Source of the DNA: Neorhizobium galegae
GTDB taxonomy: Bacteria > Pseudomonadota > Alphaproteobacteria > Rhizobiales > Rhizobiaceae
Reading direction: 5' to 3'
Assembly (NCBI RefSeq): GCF_017877055.1
Contig: NZ_JAGIPG010000003.1
Span: 1 to 64,000 of the forward strand
Length of the DNA stretch: 64,000 nt
Numbering within the stretch: position 1 is the first letter of the stretch; every line of letters starts with the position of its first letter. Positions 44,315 to 52,871 of this stretch are shown one piece after another. The notes under the pieces are model-generated. The model was given only the letters and a program-made list of their open reading frames with translations. It made no database searches and was not told the DNA's origin. The position numbers and the translations under genes are program-made.

Positions 44315-46542
44315 GCGATTTTCTCCTGCTGCAGGGAGGTCGGAACGCGGGGGCGCGAGGCCGAAATGCGGTTTTCCCGCCGCAGCCGCCGTTCACCGAC
44401 GATCAGTTGGAAGCCGGCGATGACGGCGATCATCACCACGATCAGCATCGAGGAATAGGCGATCGCCACGCCGTATTCGCCGTTTTCGACCAGGCCGACG
44501 ATATAGGAGGTCGCCATGTTGTACTGGGCGCTGACCAGGAAGACGACGGCGCTGATCGAGGTGATGGCGCGGACGAAGGAATAGACCAGCGCTGCAGTGA
44601 TCGCCGGCCTCAGGAGCGGCAGGATGACCTTGCGGATCGTGCGGAAGCTGGTTGCTCCGAGCGTCATCGAGGCTTCGTCGAGGCTCTTGTCGAGCTGGCT
44701 CATGGCGGCGATGCCGCCGCGTACGCCGACCGGCATGTTGCGGAAGACGAAGCAGGCGACGAGGATCAGGGCCGTGCCGGTCATTTCGAGCGGCGGCAGA
44801 TTGAAGGCCATGATGTAGCTGATGCCGATGACCGTGCCGGGAATGGCGAAACTCATCATCAGGGCGAACTCGAAGAGCTCGCGGCCGGCGAATTTCTGCC
44901 GCACTATCACATAGGCCGTGGCCAGTCCGACGGCGGCGGTCAGCGGCGCCGAGATCAGCGCGATCTCCATCGTCGTCCAGAAGGAATTCCAGGCAACCCC
45001 CGTCCAGACCAGCGAACCATCGCGGACGGTGACGGAGAAAGCCTTGGCGTAATGGGCAAGCGTCAGCGTGTTGTCGAGGCCCCAGGTCTTCACGAAGCCG
45101 CCGAAGATGATCATGCCGTAGACGACGAGCGTGAAGATCATCCAGGGGATGACGAGCATATGTACGGCAATCGAAAGCGGGCGGGGCAGCGCGATATGGG
45201 AGCCGCTGTCGCCCTTGCCGGTGACGGTCGCGAAATTCCTGCCCGAAAGCCAGAGCCGCTGGGCGAGGAAGGCAGACAAGGTGAAGCAGAGCAGGATCAT
45301 CGCAAGCACCGCGGCGCGGGCCGGATCGTTCTGCGAGCCGACGACGGCGAAGAAGATTTCCGTCGAAAGCACGCCATGACTGCCGCCGAGCACCAGCGGG
45401 TTGCCGAAATCCGCCATGCTTTCGATAAACCCGATCAGGAAGGCGTTGGCGAGGCCGGGCTTCATCAGCGGCAGGGAAACGCGCCAGAAGGTGCGCCAAC
45501 GATTTGCGCGCAATGTCTGGGAGGCCTCCTCCATCGAGGGGCTCACGCCTTCGACGACGCCGATCAGCACGAGGAAGGAAATCGGCGTGAAGGAAAGGAC
45601 CTGGGCGATCCAGATGCCGGTGAGGCCATAGAGCCAGCGGCTCGGCTCGATGCCGAAGACCGACGAAAGGCCCTGGGTGACGACACCGGCGCGGCCGAAC
45701 AGAAGCGTGAGCGCAAGGCCGATGACGAAGGGCGGTGTGATGATCGGCAGCACGGTCAGCAGCCGCAGGCCCTTCTTGAAGGGAAAATGCGTGCGGGTCG
45801 CGACCAGTGCGAAGGCGAGACCGAGCAGCGTCGAGCCCGCAGCCGTCATGATCGCCAGGAAAAGCGTGCGCCAGGCGATCCCGCAGCGGCTGCCGCCGGC
45901 AAGACAATCGAGGCTCCAGATCGAGGAATCGGCGATGTTGCGGCTGAAGCCGTCGAAATTCACCGAACCGTCGAAGTCCTGGAAGGCACCGATGAACATG
46001 CTGCCGATCGGATAAAAGACGAAGACCGTGACGAGGAAGATCAGCACCGAGATGGTCGAGACGACAAACGCGTCGCCGCGCATCACCCCCCTTTCGGCAA
46101 GGCCGAAGGAAAATAGCAGGACGAAGACCACGGACATCAGGACGGCGCCGGCACCCATCGACGGCTGGCCACCGGCGAGCTCACCGAAGAGCGTCTGGGT
46201 GATCGCCCAGCTCCAGCCGGTATTGCCGATCGCGAGCCCCTGGAGGGCGAGAAAGACGATGCCGAAGCCGCCCGCCCAGGCGAGAAGCGCGCCGCGCCGC
46301 ATCGGGTCGGTCACGAACCGCGCCGCGGCTGCGCCCAGAAGTGCCAGCAAGGCGGCCAACAGCCAAAGCCGGCCGTGCACGAAGATCTGCAGCATCCCGG
46401 GAGCAGCCGAGGCCGCTCCCGGGAAGTCCCCCAGCCAGGAGAATGACAGAAAACCCTTCTCGATCCGGTACCACGGCACAACGACCATGGCCGCGGCGCC
46501 GAAGGCAAGGACAAGGTCCAGTCTGCGATTGCGATTGTCCAT
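44311..46542 (-). CDS. fused double ABC permease, AfuB/FbpB-like
   Basis: A 743-residue protein with two permease halves in one chain, about twelve helices. Both EAA loops are visible: EEASQTLRANRWRTFWRVSLPL in the first half and DEASMTLGATSFRTIRKVILPL in the second. This double architecture marks AfuB/FbpB-type importers. An N-terminal segment adds several more hydrophobic stretches than usual. The ATG at 46542 (MDNRNRRLD) has GAGGT seven bases upstream and is chosen over longer starts. Confidence 0.87.
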   Translation of the reverse strand: MDNRNRRLDLVLAFGAAAMVVVPWYRIEKGFLSFSWLGDFPGAASAAPGMLQIFVHGRLWLLAALLALLGAAAARFVTDPMRRGALLAWAGGFGIVFLALQGLAIGNTGWSWAITQTLFGELAGGQPSMGAGAVLMSVVFVLLFSFGLAERGVMRGDAFVVSTISVLIFLVTVFVFYPIGSMFIGAFQDFDGSVNFDGFSRNIADSSIWSLDCLAGGSRCGIAWRTLFLAIMTAAGSTLLGLAFALVATRTHFPFKKGLRLLTVLPIITPPFVIGLALTLLFGRAGVVTQGLSSVFGIEPSRWLYGLTGIWIAQVLSFTPISFLVLIGVVEGVSPSMEEASQTLRANRWRTFWRVSLPLMKPGLANAFLIGFIESMADFGNPLVLGGSHGVLSTEIFFAVVGSQNDPARAAVLAMILLCFTLSAFLAQRLWLSGRNFATVTGKGDSGSHIALPRPLSIAVHMLVIPWMIFTLVVYGMIIFGGFVKTWGLDNTLTLAHYAKAFSVTVRDGSLVWTGVAWNSFWTTMEIALISAPLTAAVGLATAYVIVRQKFAGRELFEFALMMSFAIPGTVIGISYIMAFNLPPLEMTGTALILVACFVFRNMPVGVRGGIAAMSQLDKSLDEASMTLGATSFRTIRKVILPLLRPAITAALVYSFVRAITSISAVVFLVSAQYNMATSYIVGLVENGEYGVAIAYSSMLIVVMIAVIAGFQLIVGERRLRRENRISASRPRVPTSLQQEKIA

Positions 46543-46623
46543 GGCCGGCCGCGACCTCATCGAGAGCATGGAAAGTCCGGTCGCGCTACAGGCCAAGCCG
46601 CAGCGCGACGATGGCGATCGGGA

Positions 46624-47652
46624 TCAGTTGGCGCTCGCGCCGATTTCCTTGTCCCAGCGCTCGAGCAGTTTTTTGCGGGTGTTCGGGTCGCCGTATTTGG
46701 TGAAGTCGTAGTCGATCAGCTTGATGTCCGCGAACTTCGGCGCTTCCTTCGGCACTTCTGCCTTGGCGTTTGACGGAAGCTGGAAGGACTTCGCCTCCTT
46801 CATGTGCGACTGCACGTCGGCCTTCAGCGCCCAGTCATACCACTTCTTGGCGTTCTCCAGGTTGCGGGCGCCCTTGACGATCGACATCGAGCCGATTTCG
46901 TAGCCGGTGCCTTCGCAGGGTGCGATCGACTTGACCGGGAAACCCTCGACCGTCTGGGCGACCGCATCATGCATGAAGACGATGCCGATCGCCGTCTCGC
47001 CGCGGGCGGCGGCCTTGACCGGCGCCGAACCGGACTTGGTATATTGCGAAATGTTGGCGTTGAGCTTCTTCAGATAGTCATAGGCCTTGTCTTCGCCCAT
47101 GATCTGCACCAGCGTCGCCAGCGCCGTGTAGGCGGTACCGGACGAATTCGGGTTGGCCATCTGGATCTCGCCTTTGAACGAGGCGTCGAGAAGGTCGGCC
47201 CAACACTTGGGCTCCTTGTAGTTCTTCTGCTTGAAGAGTTCGGTATTGTAACCCCAGCCGAGCGCGCCGGCATAGACGCCGACCGTGCGGAAGCCGGAGC
47301 TTTCGGCCTGCTTCTTCGCCCAGTCGTTGAGCTCTCCGAGAAGCGGCGACTTGTATTCCTGCGTCAGTCCCTCGGATGCCGCCTGCAGATGAGGATCGCC
47401 GGTCCCCGCCCACCAGATATCCGTTTTCGGATTGCGCGCTTCGGCGCGGATCTTGGCATAGGTTTCACCGGACGACAGACGAACCATGTTCACCTGGATG
47501 CCGGTATCCTTCTGGAACATCTGCTGCATCATCTCGCAGATGACCACGTCGGCAGAGCAGATCAGATTGAGTTCTTCCGCGGCACGAGATGCCGAGACAT
47601 TCATAGTCAAGCCAGCCGCAAGAGCGGCAGCGGCCGTGAGAGCCAGACGCAT
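46624..47652 (-). CDS. periplasmic solute-binding protein, AfuA-like
   Basis: A 342-residue binding protein with a clean signal peptide (MRLALTAAAALAAGLTMN... cleaved after SRAAE). Mature sequence LNLICSADVVICEMMQQMFQK, WWAGTGDPHLQAAS and GWGYNTELF matches the AfuA/FutA family; AfuA proteins have been shown to bind hexose phosphates. Typical Fe3+-ligating tyrosine cluster near the C-terminus is not obvious, which favours the sugar-phosphate branch. ATG 47652 follows TTGGAGGA; the longer upstream start is rejected. Confidence 0.82.
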   Translation of the reverse strand: MRLALTAAAALAAGLTMNVSASRAAEELNLICSADVVICEMMQQMFQKDTGIQVNMVRLSSGETYAKIRAEARNPKTDIWWAGTGDPHLQAASEGLTQEYKSPLLGELNDWAKKQAESSGFRTVGVYAGALGWGYNTELFKQKNYKEPKCWADLLDASFKGEIQMANPNSSGTAYTALATLVQIMGEDKAYDYLKKLNANISQYTKSGSAPVKAAARGETAIGIVFMHDAVAQTVEGFPVKSIAPCEGTGYEIGSMSIVKGARNLENAKKWYDWALKADVQSHMKEAKSFQLPSNAKAEVPKEAPKFADIKLIDYDFTKYGDPNTRKKLLERWDKEIGASAN

Positions 47653-47696
47653 GATTATCCTCCAAGATTGTGGTGACGCCTCCACATCACCCGCCT

Positions 47697-47712
47697 TTGC
47701 AAGCGTGTGCAA
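47697..47712. promoter_or_regulatory. LacI-type operator 1
   Basis: TTGCAAGCGTGTGCAA fits TTGCAnnCGnnTGCAA, a 16-base palindrome with the central CG that LacI/GalR regulators favour. It lies 45 bases before the AfuA-like start. It shares its consensus with the site 82 bases further on, next to the divergent LacI gene, so a looping or dual-operator arrangement is likely. Confidence 0.7.
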
Positions 47713-47794
47713 TGGTTCCACGTAGTTGCGGATCTTGTCAATAACAAATCGCTAAAGAATTTGGGCTGAAGCCGTTTTTCTTGTCATCGGCTTG

Positions 47795-47810
47795 TTGCAC
47801 TCGCTTGCAA
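47795..47810. promoter_or_regulatory. LacI-type operator 2
   Basis: TTGCACTCGCTTGCAA, the second match to TTGCAnnCGnnTGCAA, 34 bases before the LacI-family start codon. Its placement suggests autorepression. Center-to-center distance to operator 1 is 98 bases. Confidence 0.7.
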
Positions 47811-47843
47811 AAATGGGCATTGATTGAGGCAAGGGAGAGGGCG

Positions 47844-48845
47844 ATGAGCCGCAAGATTTTTGTCAGCGCCAAGGACGTCGCTGACCGGGCCGGTGTGTCC
47901 AGGTCGGCTGTTTCGCGCACGTTCACGCCGGGTGCAAGCGTTTCGGAAGAGACGAGGCGACGGGTGACCGAGGCTGCCGAGGCGCTGGGTTATCACGTCA
48001 ACCACCTCGCCCGTGGGCTTATGCGCAATGAAAGCGGCATCGTCTGCCTGATCGTTTCCGAGCTCGACACGCCTTACCGCGCCAGCCTCATTCGAGCCCT
48101 TACCGGCCAGCTCCAGAGCGCCTCGAAGATCGCCATGCTGATCAATACCGATCGCTCCGACGACAGCGTCGACCAGGCGCTCCGGCAAGCGATCAGCTAC
48201 CGGGCCGACGCCTCGATCATTCTGTCCGGCATGCCGGACAGGTCGATCACCGATCTCTGCCTGAAGAGCGGGCAAAGGCTTGTGCTGATCAACCGCGACG
48301 AGGATCGGGACGGCGCCCTGATGATCAACCTCAATGATCGCGATGCAGCCCGCCGTAGCTTCATCGCCTTGCTGCGCGCCGGCTGTCGCAACTTCGCCTT
48401 CGCCAATTCGGAAGCGATGACGCCGAGCCTGATGGCTCGCGAGGAGGGTTTTCGCGCGGCCGGTCGCGAACACGGCTTGGAGGTGACCGTCGAGCGTTTC
48501 GGCTCCACCACCTATCAGAGCGGCGCGGTGCTGGCGCAGCGGCTGCTCACCCGCGAGAAGCGGCCGGACGCGATCTTCTGCGTCAACGACCTGCTTGCCT
48601 GTGGGCTGATGGATGCCGCGCGGCATCAGTTCAACCTTGCCATTCCGTCCGAACTCTGCGTCGTCGGGTTCGACGACATAGAGCAGGCGTCCTGGTCCTC
48701 CTACAATCTCACCACCTTTGCCCAACCCGTCGACCGGATTGCGGCCGAAGCCGTCGCCTGGCTCGATCAGGTGACACCGGGGGAGGCGAACTCCCGCAGA
48801 CTCGAAGCCGAACTCGTCTGGCGCGGATCGGTGAGGGGCGGATGA
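47844..48845 (+). CDS. LacI/GalR-family transcriptional regulator
   Basis: A 333-residue repressor: residues about 5-55 are the LacI helix-turn-helix (SAKDVADRAGVSRSAVSRTFT, SEETRRRVTEAAEALGY) followed by a sugar-binding domain. ATG 47844 has AAGGGAGAGG upstream. Divergent from the AfuABC-like operon across a 191-base region with two palindromic operators. Most likely represses that operon, perhaps together with the Ugp genes behind it; the effector is presumably a sugar or sugar phosphate. Confidence 0.92.
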   Translation: MSRKIFVSAKDVADRAGVSRSAVSRTFTPGASVSEETRRRVTEAAEALGYHVNHLARGLMRNESGIVCLIVSELDTPYRASLIRALTGQLQSASKIAMLINTDRSDDSVDQALRQAISYRADASIILSGMPDRSITDLCLKSGQRLVLINRDEDRDGALMINLNDRDAARRSFIALLRAGCRNFAFANSEAMTPSLMAREEGFRAAGREHGLEVTVERFGSTTYQSGAVLAQRLLTREKRPDAIFCVNDLLACGLMDAARHQFNLAIPSELCVVGFDDIEQASWSSYNLTTFAQPVDRIAAEAVAWLDQVTPGEANSRRLEAELVWRGSVRGG

Positions 48846-48865
48846 CGCGGTGAAGGAGTACGGGA

Positions 48866-48882
48866 TAGGCCACCGTGGCCTA
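48866..48882. terminator. convergent-gene hairpin
   Basis: TAGGCCA, 3-base loop, TGGCCTA between the stops of the LacI and DUF2264 genes. A seven-pair perfect stem, but no T-run on either side, so only a weak candidate for ending the two converging transcripts. Confidence 0.35.
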
Positions 48883-48884
48883 CC

Positions 48885-50750
48885 TCACTTGATGCCCGAG
48901 AGGTCGAAGGCGGGGACCACGTCTCCTTCCGTGCGGAACAGCCGTTCCAGTTCCGCCACATCCGGGCATGCGGGGACGGACTCCAGAAATGCCGGGTCTA
49001 TCCCGGTTTTGGGGAGCGCGATGACCGCTGTCGCGAGCAGCGTCGTCCCGGCCTCGATCGGTCCACGAAGCTGGGGAAGCAGCGTCTTTGCGTGAATGAG
49101 GTTGGTATTGGCGATCGGGCTCATGGCATGGCCTTCTCGCCCGAAGGCAGGCGAGAGGTCGACGATGGCGCTTGTGTCGGTTTGGCCGCGCCAAACGGCG
49201 AAACCTCTGCCTTGCTCCGCAATATCGGTATTAAAATCCGCCTGCTCGACGGCGAAGCCGCCTTCCGTCGTTTGAAGAGCGCGGGGCGTGACAATGCGGT
49301 GGATGCGGATATGCCAGGGGTTGGCCGGCACCAGCCATGTCTCTACCGTGACATCGCTCCAGGGCTTCCAGCGGGAGTAGAGCCTGTCACCGGCGATCAG
49401 CGCCTGCTCGAGCGTCTCGCGCATGCGAAAATGCGTGCCGTCGTCGGAGAGACCCAGCATGCCGTCAAAACTTGCGGCCGCGAAATGCCGGTCGTTGGCC
49501 TCGATGTTGAAGGCGTAGCGGGTGGAATAGACGAACTTCGAATATTTTTCGTTGGCACCGCGCATCCTGTCGTGCTGCTGACCGGAGGCGAGAACCACGA
49601 CATTGCCGGGCGTGTGCATGGCGACCATGCCGGGTTCCTTGAGTGGAACAGGGTCGGCAAAGGATGGCGCGGGCGCTTCTTGCGCCATCCAAAAGGCGTG
49701 GTCGGCGGGCAGGGCCAGGGGCAAAAAGAATTTCATCGCCCAATAGGGCGAGCAGGGCGAGTTGTAGCTCTCGCTCATCAAGAGATTGGGATAACCGTAG
49801 CCGATCGACAGCACCCCGTCGCGGTCGGCGATCGGAAGTTTCGACCACCAGCGGATATGGCGCATGTAATAGCCTTTGATCTCGGCCCACGGCAGGGCCT
49901 CGACGCCCGCAAACGCCAAGGCGCCCCAAAAGCCGCCGGCCGCAAACCGATATGTCTGGCTGCGCCCGAAGGCGAGGGCAGCGCCATCCGGGCCGAACCA
50001 GTGACGGATATCCTGCGCAAACACCCGGGCACGTTCGCGATAGGCATCGCCGCGCGCGGTATCGACCTTTGCCAGAACCGAATAGATCAGCGCATAAAAA
50101 TGCATCGCAAACGGGATATAATGGTCGACGCGCTTCACCGGCCCGTCGCGATACCAACCTTCGCCAAGCCGAAAGGCCTCCGTCTCGTCGAGATACTTCT
50201 CCGTCATGGATCGGTCGAAGCTTATGCCGACGCGTGCGAGGCCGAGATCGATGAGAACCCGGAAGAATTTCCAGTTGTTGTCGATGAATTCCTTGTCGCG
50301 GGCGGACAGGAGGTAGGCCGCGACGGTTTTCTTCTCTCCTTCGCTCAGCGGCTCCCAGATATGTTCGGGCACCGTGGCAAGCGCAAAACCGACCGCGGCC
50401 AGTTCCACCTGACGCTGGTCGCGATCGGAAATGTCGCCCCAATATTCCGGATGGGACGGATCGGTGCCGCTTGCGAGGCCGCGGCGGTAGAGATCCCAAT
50501 GGGGGAAATCATGGCCTCCGGCTGCGAGCGGTACGATACCCCAGAGCGGTCGGGCGAAACCTTCGAGGTCGGCCGCGGCACGGTCGAAATGCGCGCCTGT
50601 CGCGCTCAGGCGGACCCGCGCGCCGCCTGGCGAAAAATAGGGAAGAAGCGGTTTGAACAGATCCAGGACCGCCTGGCCAAGATCGTCTCGGGACAGAAGA
50701 GGGTTCCCGTATAGGGGATTAGCTCGAACTGGGTCGTAGATCACTGGCAA
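48885..50750 (-). CDS. DUF2264 domain protein
   Basis: A 621-residue protein matching the DUF2264 family: NPLLSRDDLGQAVLDLFKPLLPYFSPGGARVRL, LWGIVPL, GWYRDG, and VDHYIPFAMHFYALIYSVL all look like this family. The N-terminal half is predicted to form an (alpha/alpha) toroid like unsaturated uronyl hydrolases and polysaccharide lyases; the second half is beta-rich. No signal peptide is apparent. Its gene follows a sugar-binding protein gene and a terminator, in a polysaccharide utilisation locus. Activity unknown. Confidence 0.8.
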   Translation of the reverse strand: MPVIYDPVRANPLYGNPLLSRDDLGQAVLDLFKPLLPYFSPGGARVRLSATGAHFDRAAADLEGFARPLWGIVPLAAGGHDFPHWDLYRRGLASGTDPSHPEYWGDISDRDQRQVELAAVGFALATVPEHIWEPLSEGEKKTVAAYLLSARDKEFIDNNWKFFRVLIDLGLARVGISFDRSMTEKYLDETEAFRLGEGWYRDGPVKRVDHYIPFAMHFYALIYSVLAKVDTARGDAYRERARVFAQDIRHWFGPDGAALAFGRSQTYRFAAGGFWGALAFAGVEALPWAEIKGYYMRHIRWWSKLPIADRDGVLSIGYGYPNLLMSESYNSPCSPYWAMKFFLPLALPADHAFWMAQEAPAPSFADPVPLKEPGMVAMHTPGNVVVLASGQQHDRMRGANEKYSKFVYSTRYAFNIEANDRHFAAASFDGMLGLSDDGTHFRMRETLEQALIAGDRLYSRWKPWSDVTVETWLVPANPWHIRIHRIVTPRALQTTEGGFAVEQADFNTDIAEQGRGFAVWRGQTDTSAIVDLSPAFGREGHAMSPIANTNLIHAKTLLPQLRGPIEAGTTLLATAVIALPKTGIDPAFLESVPACPDVAELERLFRTEGDVVPAFDLSGIK

Positions 50751-50763
50751 ACCATTTTCATTG

Positions 50764-50802
50764 AAAAAAAGAGACCCGCGGAGGTACTCGCTTCCGCGGG
50801 TC
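50764..50802 (-). terminator. rho-independent terminator after the sugar-binding protein gene
   Basis: A perfect 10-base stem (GACCCGCGGA/TCCGCGGGTC), 10-base loop, then seven T on the minus strand (A-run 50764-50770). It lies 7 bases after the binding-protein stop and 14 bases before DUF2264. Strong intrinsic terminator; DUF2264 therefore either depends on read-through or on a promoter overlapping here. Confidence 0.8.
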
Positions 50803-50808
50803 GGGCTG

Positions 50809-52089
50809 TTACTTGATGGCCTTCACGCCTTCGGTCATTTCCTTCAGGCCGTCGTCGATTGAGATGTTGTCGGTCATGATCGAGTCATGCGCACGGTTAA
50901 GAACAACTTCGATCTTCGCGGCATTTGGATTGACGGCCATTTCCAGGAAGGACTTGCCGGCTTGGAGTGCGTCCTTGCTCGTCTGATCCTGCGGGAACCC
51001 CGGCAGCGATGCGATCTTGGCGGTGACTTCCGGCGTGCGAACGGTCGGGATCGTGCCGGTGCCGGCAATGATGGCCGCCCCTTCCGGGCCGGTGACGAAC
51101 TTGATGAAGTCGAGCACCTCGGCCTTGTGAGTGGAGTTGGTGTTGACGGCGAGACCGGAAATCTGCGCTGCGGTTGTGCCTGCTGCAACGCCATCCGGAT
51201 GCGGGAACTTCACGATTCCCCAGTTCTTGCTCTTGGATTCGCCGGAGGCAACCTTGGCGATCTGGGTGCCGACGAACCAGGTACCCATCGGCAGCATGCC
51301 GATCGTGCCGTTGAAGAACAGCGCCGAATAGTGAGTGTTGGAGGTTTTCAGCGACCCATAGGACGGAACGACGCCGGCCTTCTGCAGGGCAAGGGCGCGC
51401 TCATACCACGGCTTCAGGAAGGCGTAGTCCGGACCCGCCAGTGTCTGTTTGCCGTTGAGAATGCCCGGAAGCTGGACCGTGGAGCGCCACGTGTGGAAGA
51501 GCGCGCCATAGGTCTTGTTCGCGCCCATGCCGCCGGCGAGCTTGGTGGCGATCTGGTCGAACTGCGTCCAGGTCAGGTCGTTGGTCGGGTAGGCAACACC
51601 GGCCTTGTCGAAAATGTCCTTGTTGTAGTAGACGACCCAGAAATCCGAACGGAACGGCAGGGCATAGACCTTGCCGTCGATCTTGAGTTCGTCGACGAGG
51701 CCGCCGAAGGACGCGGGATCGATTTTCTGTTCCGTCATGAAGCCGGTGAGGTCCGAGATCGAACCGGCACGGACGAGGTTCGCGTAGTTCGGAACGTCCT
51801 TGACGGTGACGATGTCGATATCCTTGGAGCCGCCCGCGAGCTGCGTGGCGATCATCTGCTGGTAGTCCTGTGAACCGAGGTCGACGGATTCGAACTTAAC
51901 GTTCGGATGTTTGGCCTGGTATGCCGCTATCAGTGGCTTGTAGTACGCGACCTTGTCCCAATCCCACAACGCCCATTTAAGCGTCACGGCGTCCCCCGAC
52001 TGTGCGTAGGCCGATCCTGCGATAGAACCCGCCAAGGCAAGACCCGCCATCGCGAACTTTGCCGATCTCCCGAGTTTTTCCAAATACAT
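50809..52089 (-). CDS. sugar ABC transporter solute-binding protein (family 1)
   Basis: A 426-residue binding protein with signal peptide (cleavage after AYAQ, about residue 30), mature GDAVTLKWALWDWDKVAYYKPLI, then NVKFESVDLGSQDYQQM. Family 1 proteins bind mono- to oligosaccharides. It serves the two permeases and UgpC-like ATPase upstream. Terminator directly after suggests it is the last gene of the transport transcript and may be separately stabilised. Confidence 0.88.
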   Translation of the reverse strand: MYLEKLGRSAKFAMAGLALAGSIAGSAYAQSGDAVTLKWALWDWDKVAYYKPLIAAYQAKHPNVKFESVDLGSQDYQQMIATQLAGGSKDIDIVTVKDVPNYANLVRAGSISDLTGFMTEQKIDPASFGGLVDELKIDGKVYALPFRSDFWVVYYNKDIFDKAGVAYPTNDLTWTQFDQIATKLAGGMGANKTYGALFHTWRSTVQLPGILNGKQTLAGPDYAFLKPWYERALALQKAGVVPSYGSLKTSNTHYSALFFNGTIGMLPMGTWFVGTQIAKVASGESKSKNWGIVKFPHPDGVAAGTTAAQISGLAVNTNSTHKAEVLDFIKFVTGPEGAAIIAGTGTIPTVRTPEVTAKIASLPGFPQDQTSKDALQAGKSFLEMAVNPNAAKIEVVLNRAHDSIMTDNISIDDGLKEMTEGVKAIK

Positions 52090-52119
52090 TCCGTTCTCCT
52101 TCCCTGAAGTGTCTCTGGA

Positions 52120-52851
52120 TTAGATATGCGTAGCGTCACCAGCCTGCGGTTCGCGATGCGCCTGTATTGCCATTGGCAGGGCTAGAACCATGACCGCTGC
52201 CCGATGGACGCCGAATGCGACGGCGAACATTCCGAGTGAAAAGTTGAGGGTGGCCGGCATGAACACGGACACCGGATAAAAGACGATATGCGCGAGCCAG
52301 AGCGCAGCCACGAATGCAAGCGCGCCGAGCGCCGGCAGTGGACGGACGACCGATGCAATGGCTGCCAGCCTGAGCAGCGTTGGCGCCGAAAGATCACGCA
52401 TCACCATCAGCACGACGAGGTGGCAGGCCACCACGACGATGAAGACGGTCGCGACCAGTGCGATCGTCAGCGGCAGGGCCAGCACGAGATTGTCTTTCGC
52501 GGTCGCGGCATAGGTGACGATCGCATAGACGCCGAGGCCGATGGCAAGGGTGAAGGCCAGCCCCCACGCGGTCGCGCGCCAGAAATACCGGAAAAACGCT
52601 TCGACAAAGTCGCGCAGGAGATAGGTGTTCCGGTCCTCGACGAAGGCGACCGAAATGCGGGCGGTCGCGGCGATGGCGGCGGGAATGGTGACGACGAATA
52701 GTGCGGCCAGAATGAACAGGATGTTCAATTTGACCATCTCCCACCATTCGCGCGCGAACGTGTCGGCGAAAAGGGCGAGACCGGTCTTCTTCGGCGCATT
52801 CTTCGGAATGCCCGGCCCTTCCTTCGTCCACATGTCGCGCAGCCATTGCAT
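52120..52851 (-). CDS. DUF624 (YesL-like) membrane protein
   Basis: A 243-residue membrane protein with about five hydrophobic segments; the N-terminal stretch KTGLALFADTFAREWWEMVKLNILF is the DUF624/YesL signature. YesL-type proteins sit beside oligosaccharide ABC transporters in pectin and rhamnogalacturonan loci, with undefined role. Start ATG 52851 after GGAGA; a much longer frame running into the ATPase region is an artefact. Confidence 0.78.
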   Translation of the reverse strand: MQWLRDMWTKEGPGIPKNAPKKTGLALFADTFAREWWEMVKLNILFILAALFVVTIPAAIAATARISVAFVEDRNTYLLRDFVEAFFRYFWRATAWGLAFTLAIGLGVYAIVTYAATAKDNLVLALPLTIALVATVFIVVVACHLVVLMVMRDLSAPTLLRLAAIASVVRPLPALGALAFVAALWLAHIVFYPVSVFMPATLNFSLGMFAVAFGVHRAAVMVLALPMAIQAHREPQAGDATHI

Positions 52852-52871
52852 GGCCGTCTCCTCCCGCGCGC

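Noticed and set aside
44393-46116. Very long frames on both strands inside the fused permease gene
   Set aside because: Typical GC-rich shadows of a 743-residue membrane protein; composition is charged and repetitive.
46624-47652. Assigning the AfuA-like protein as a ferric-iron transporter
   Set aside because: The tyrosine cluster expected for iron binding is not evident and a phosphatase is in the operon, so sugar phosphate fits better; iron is not excluded.
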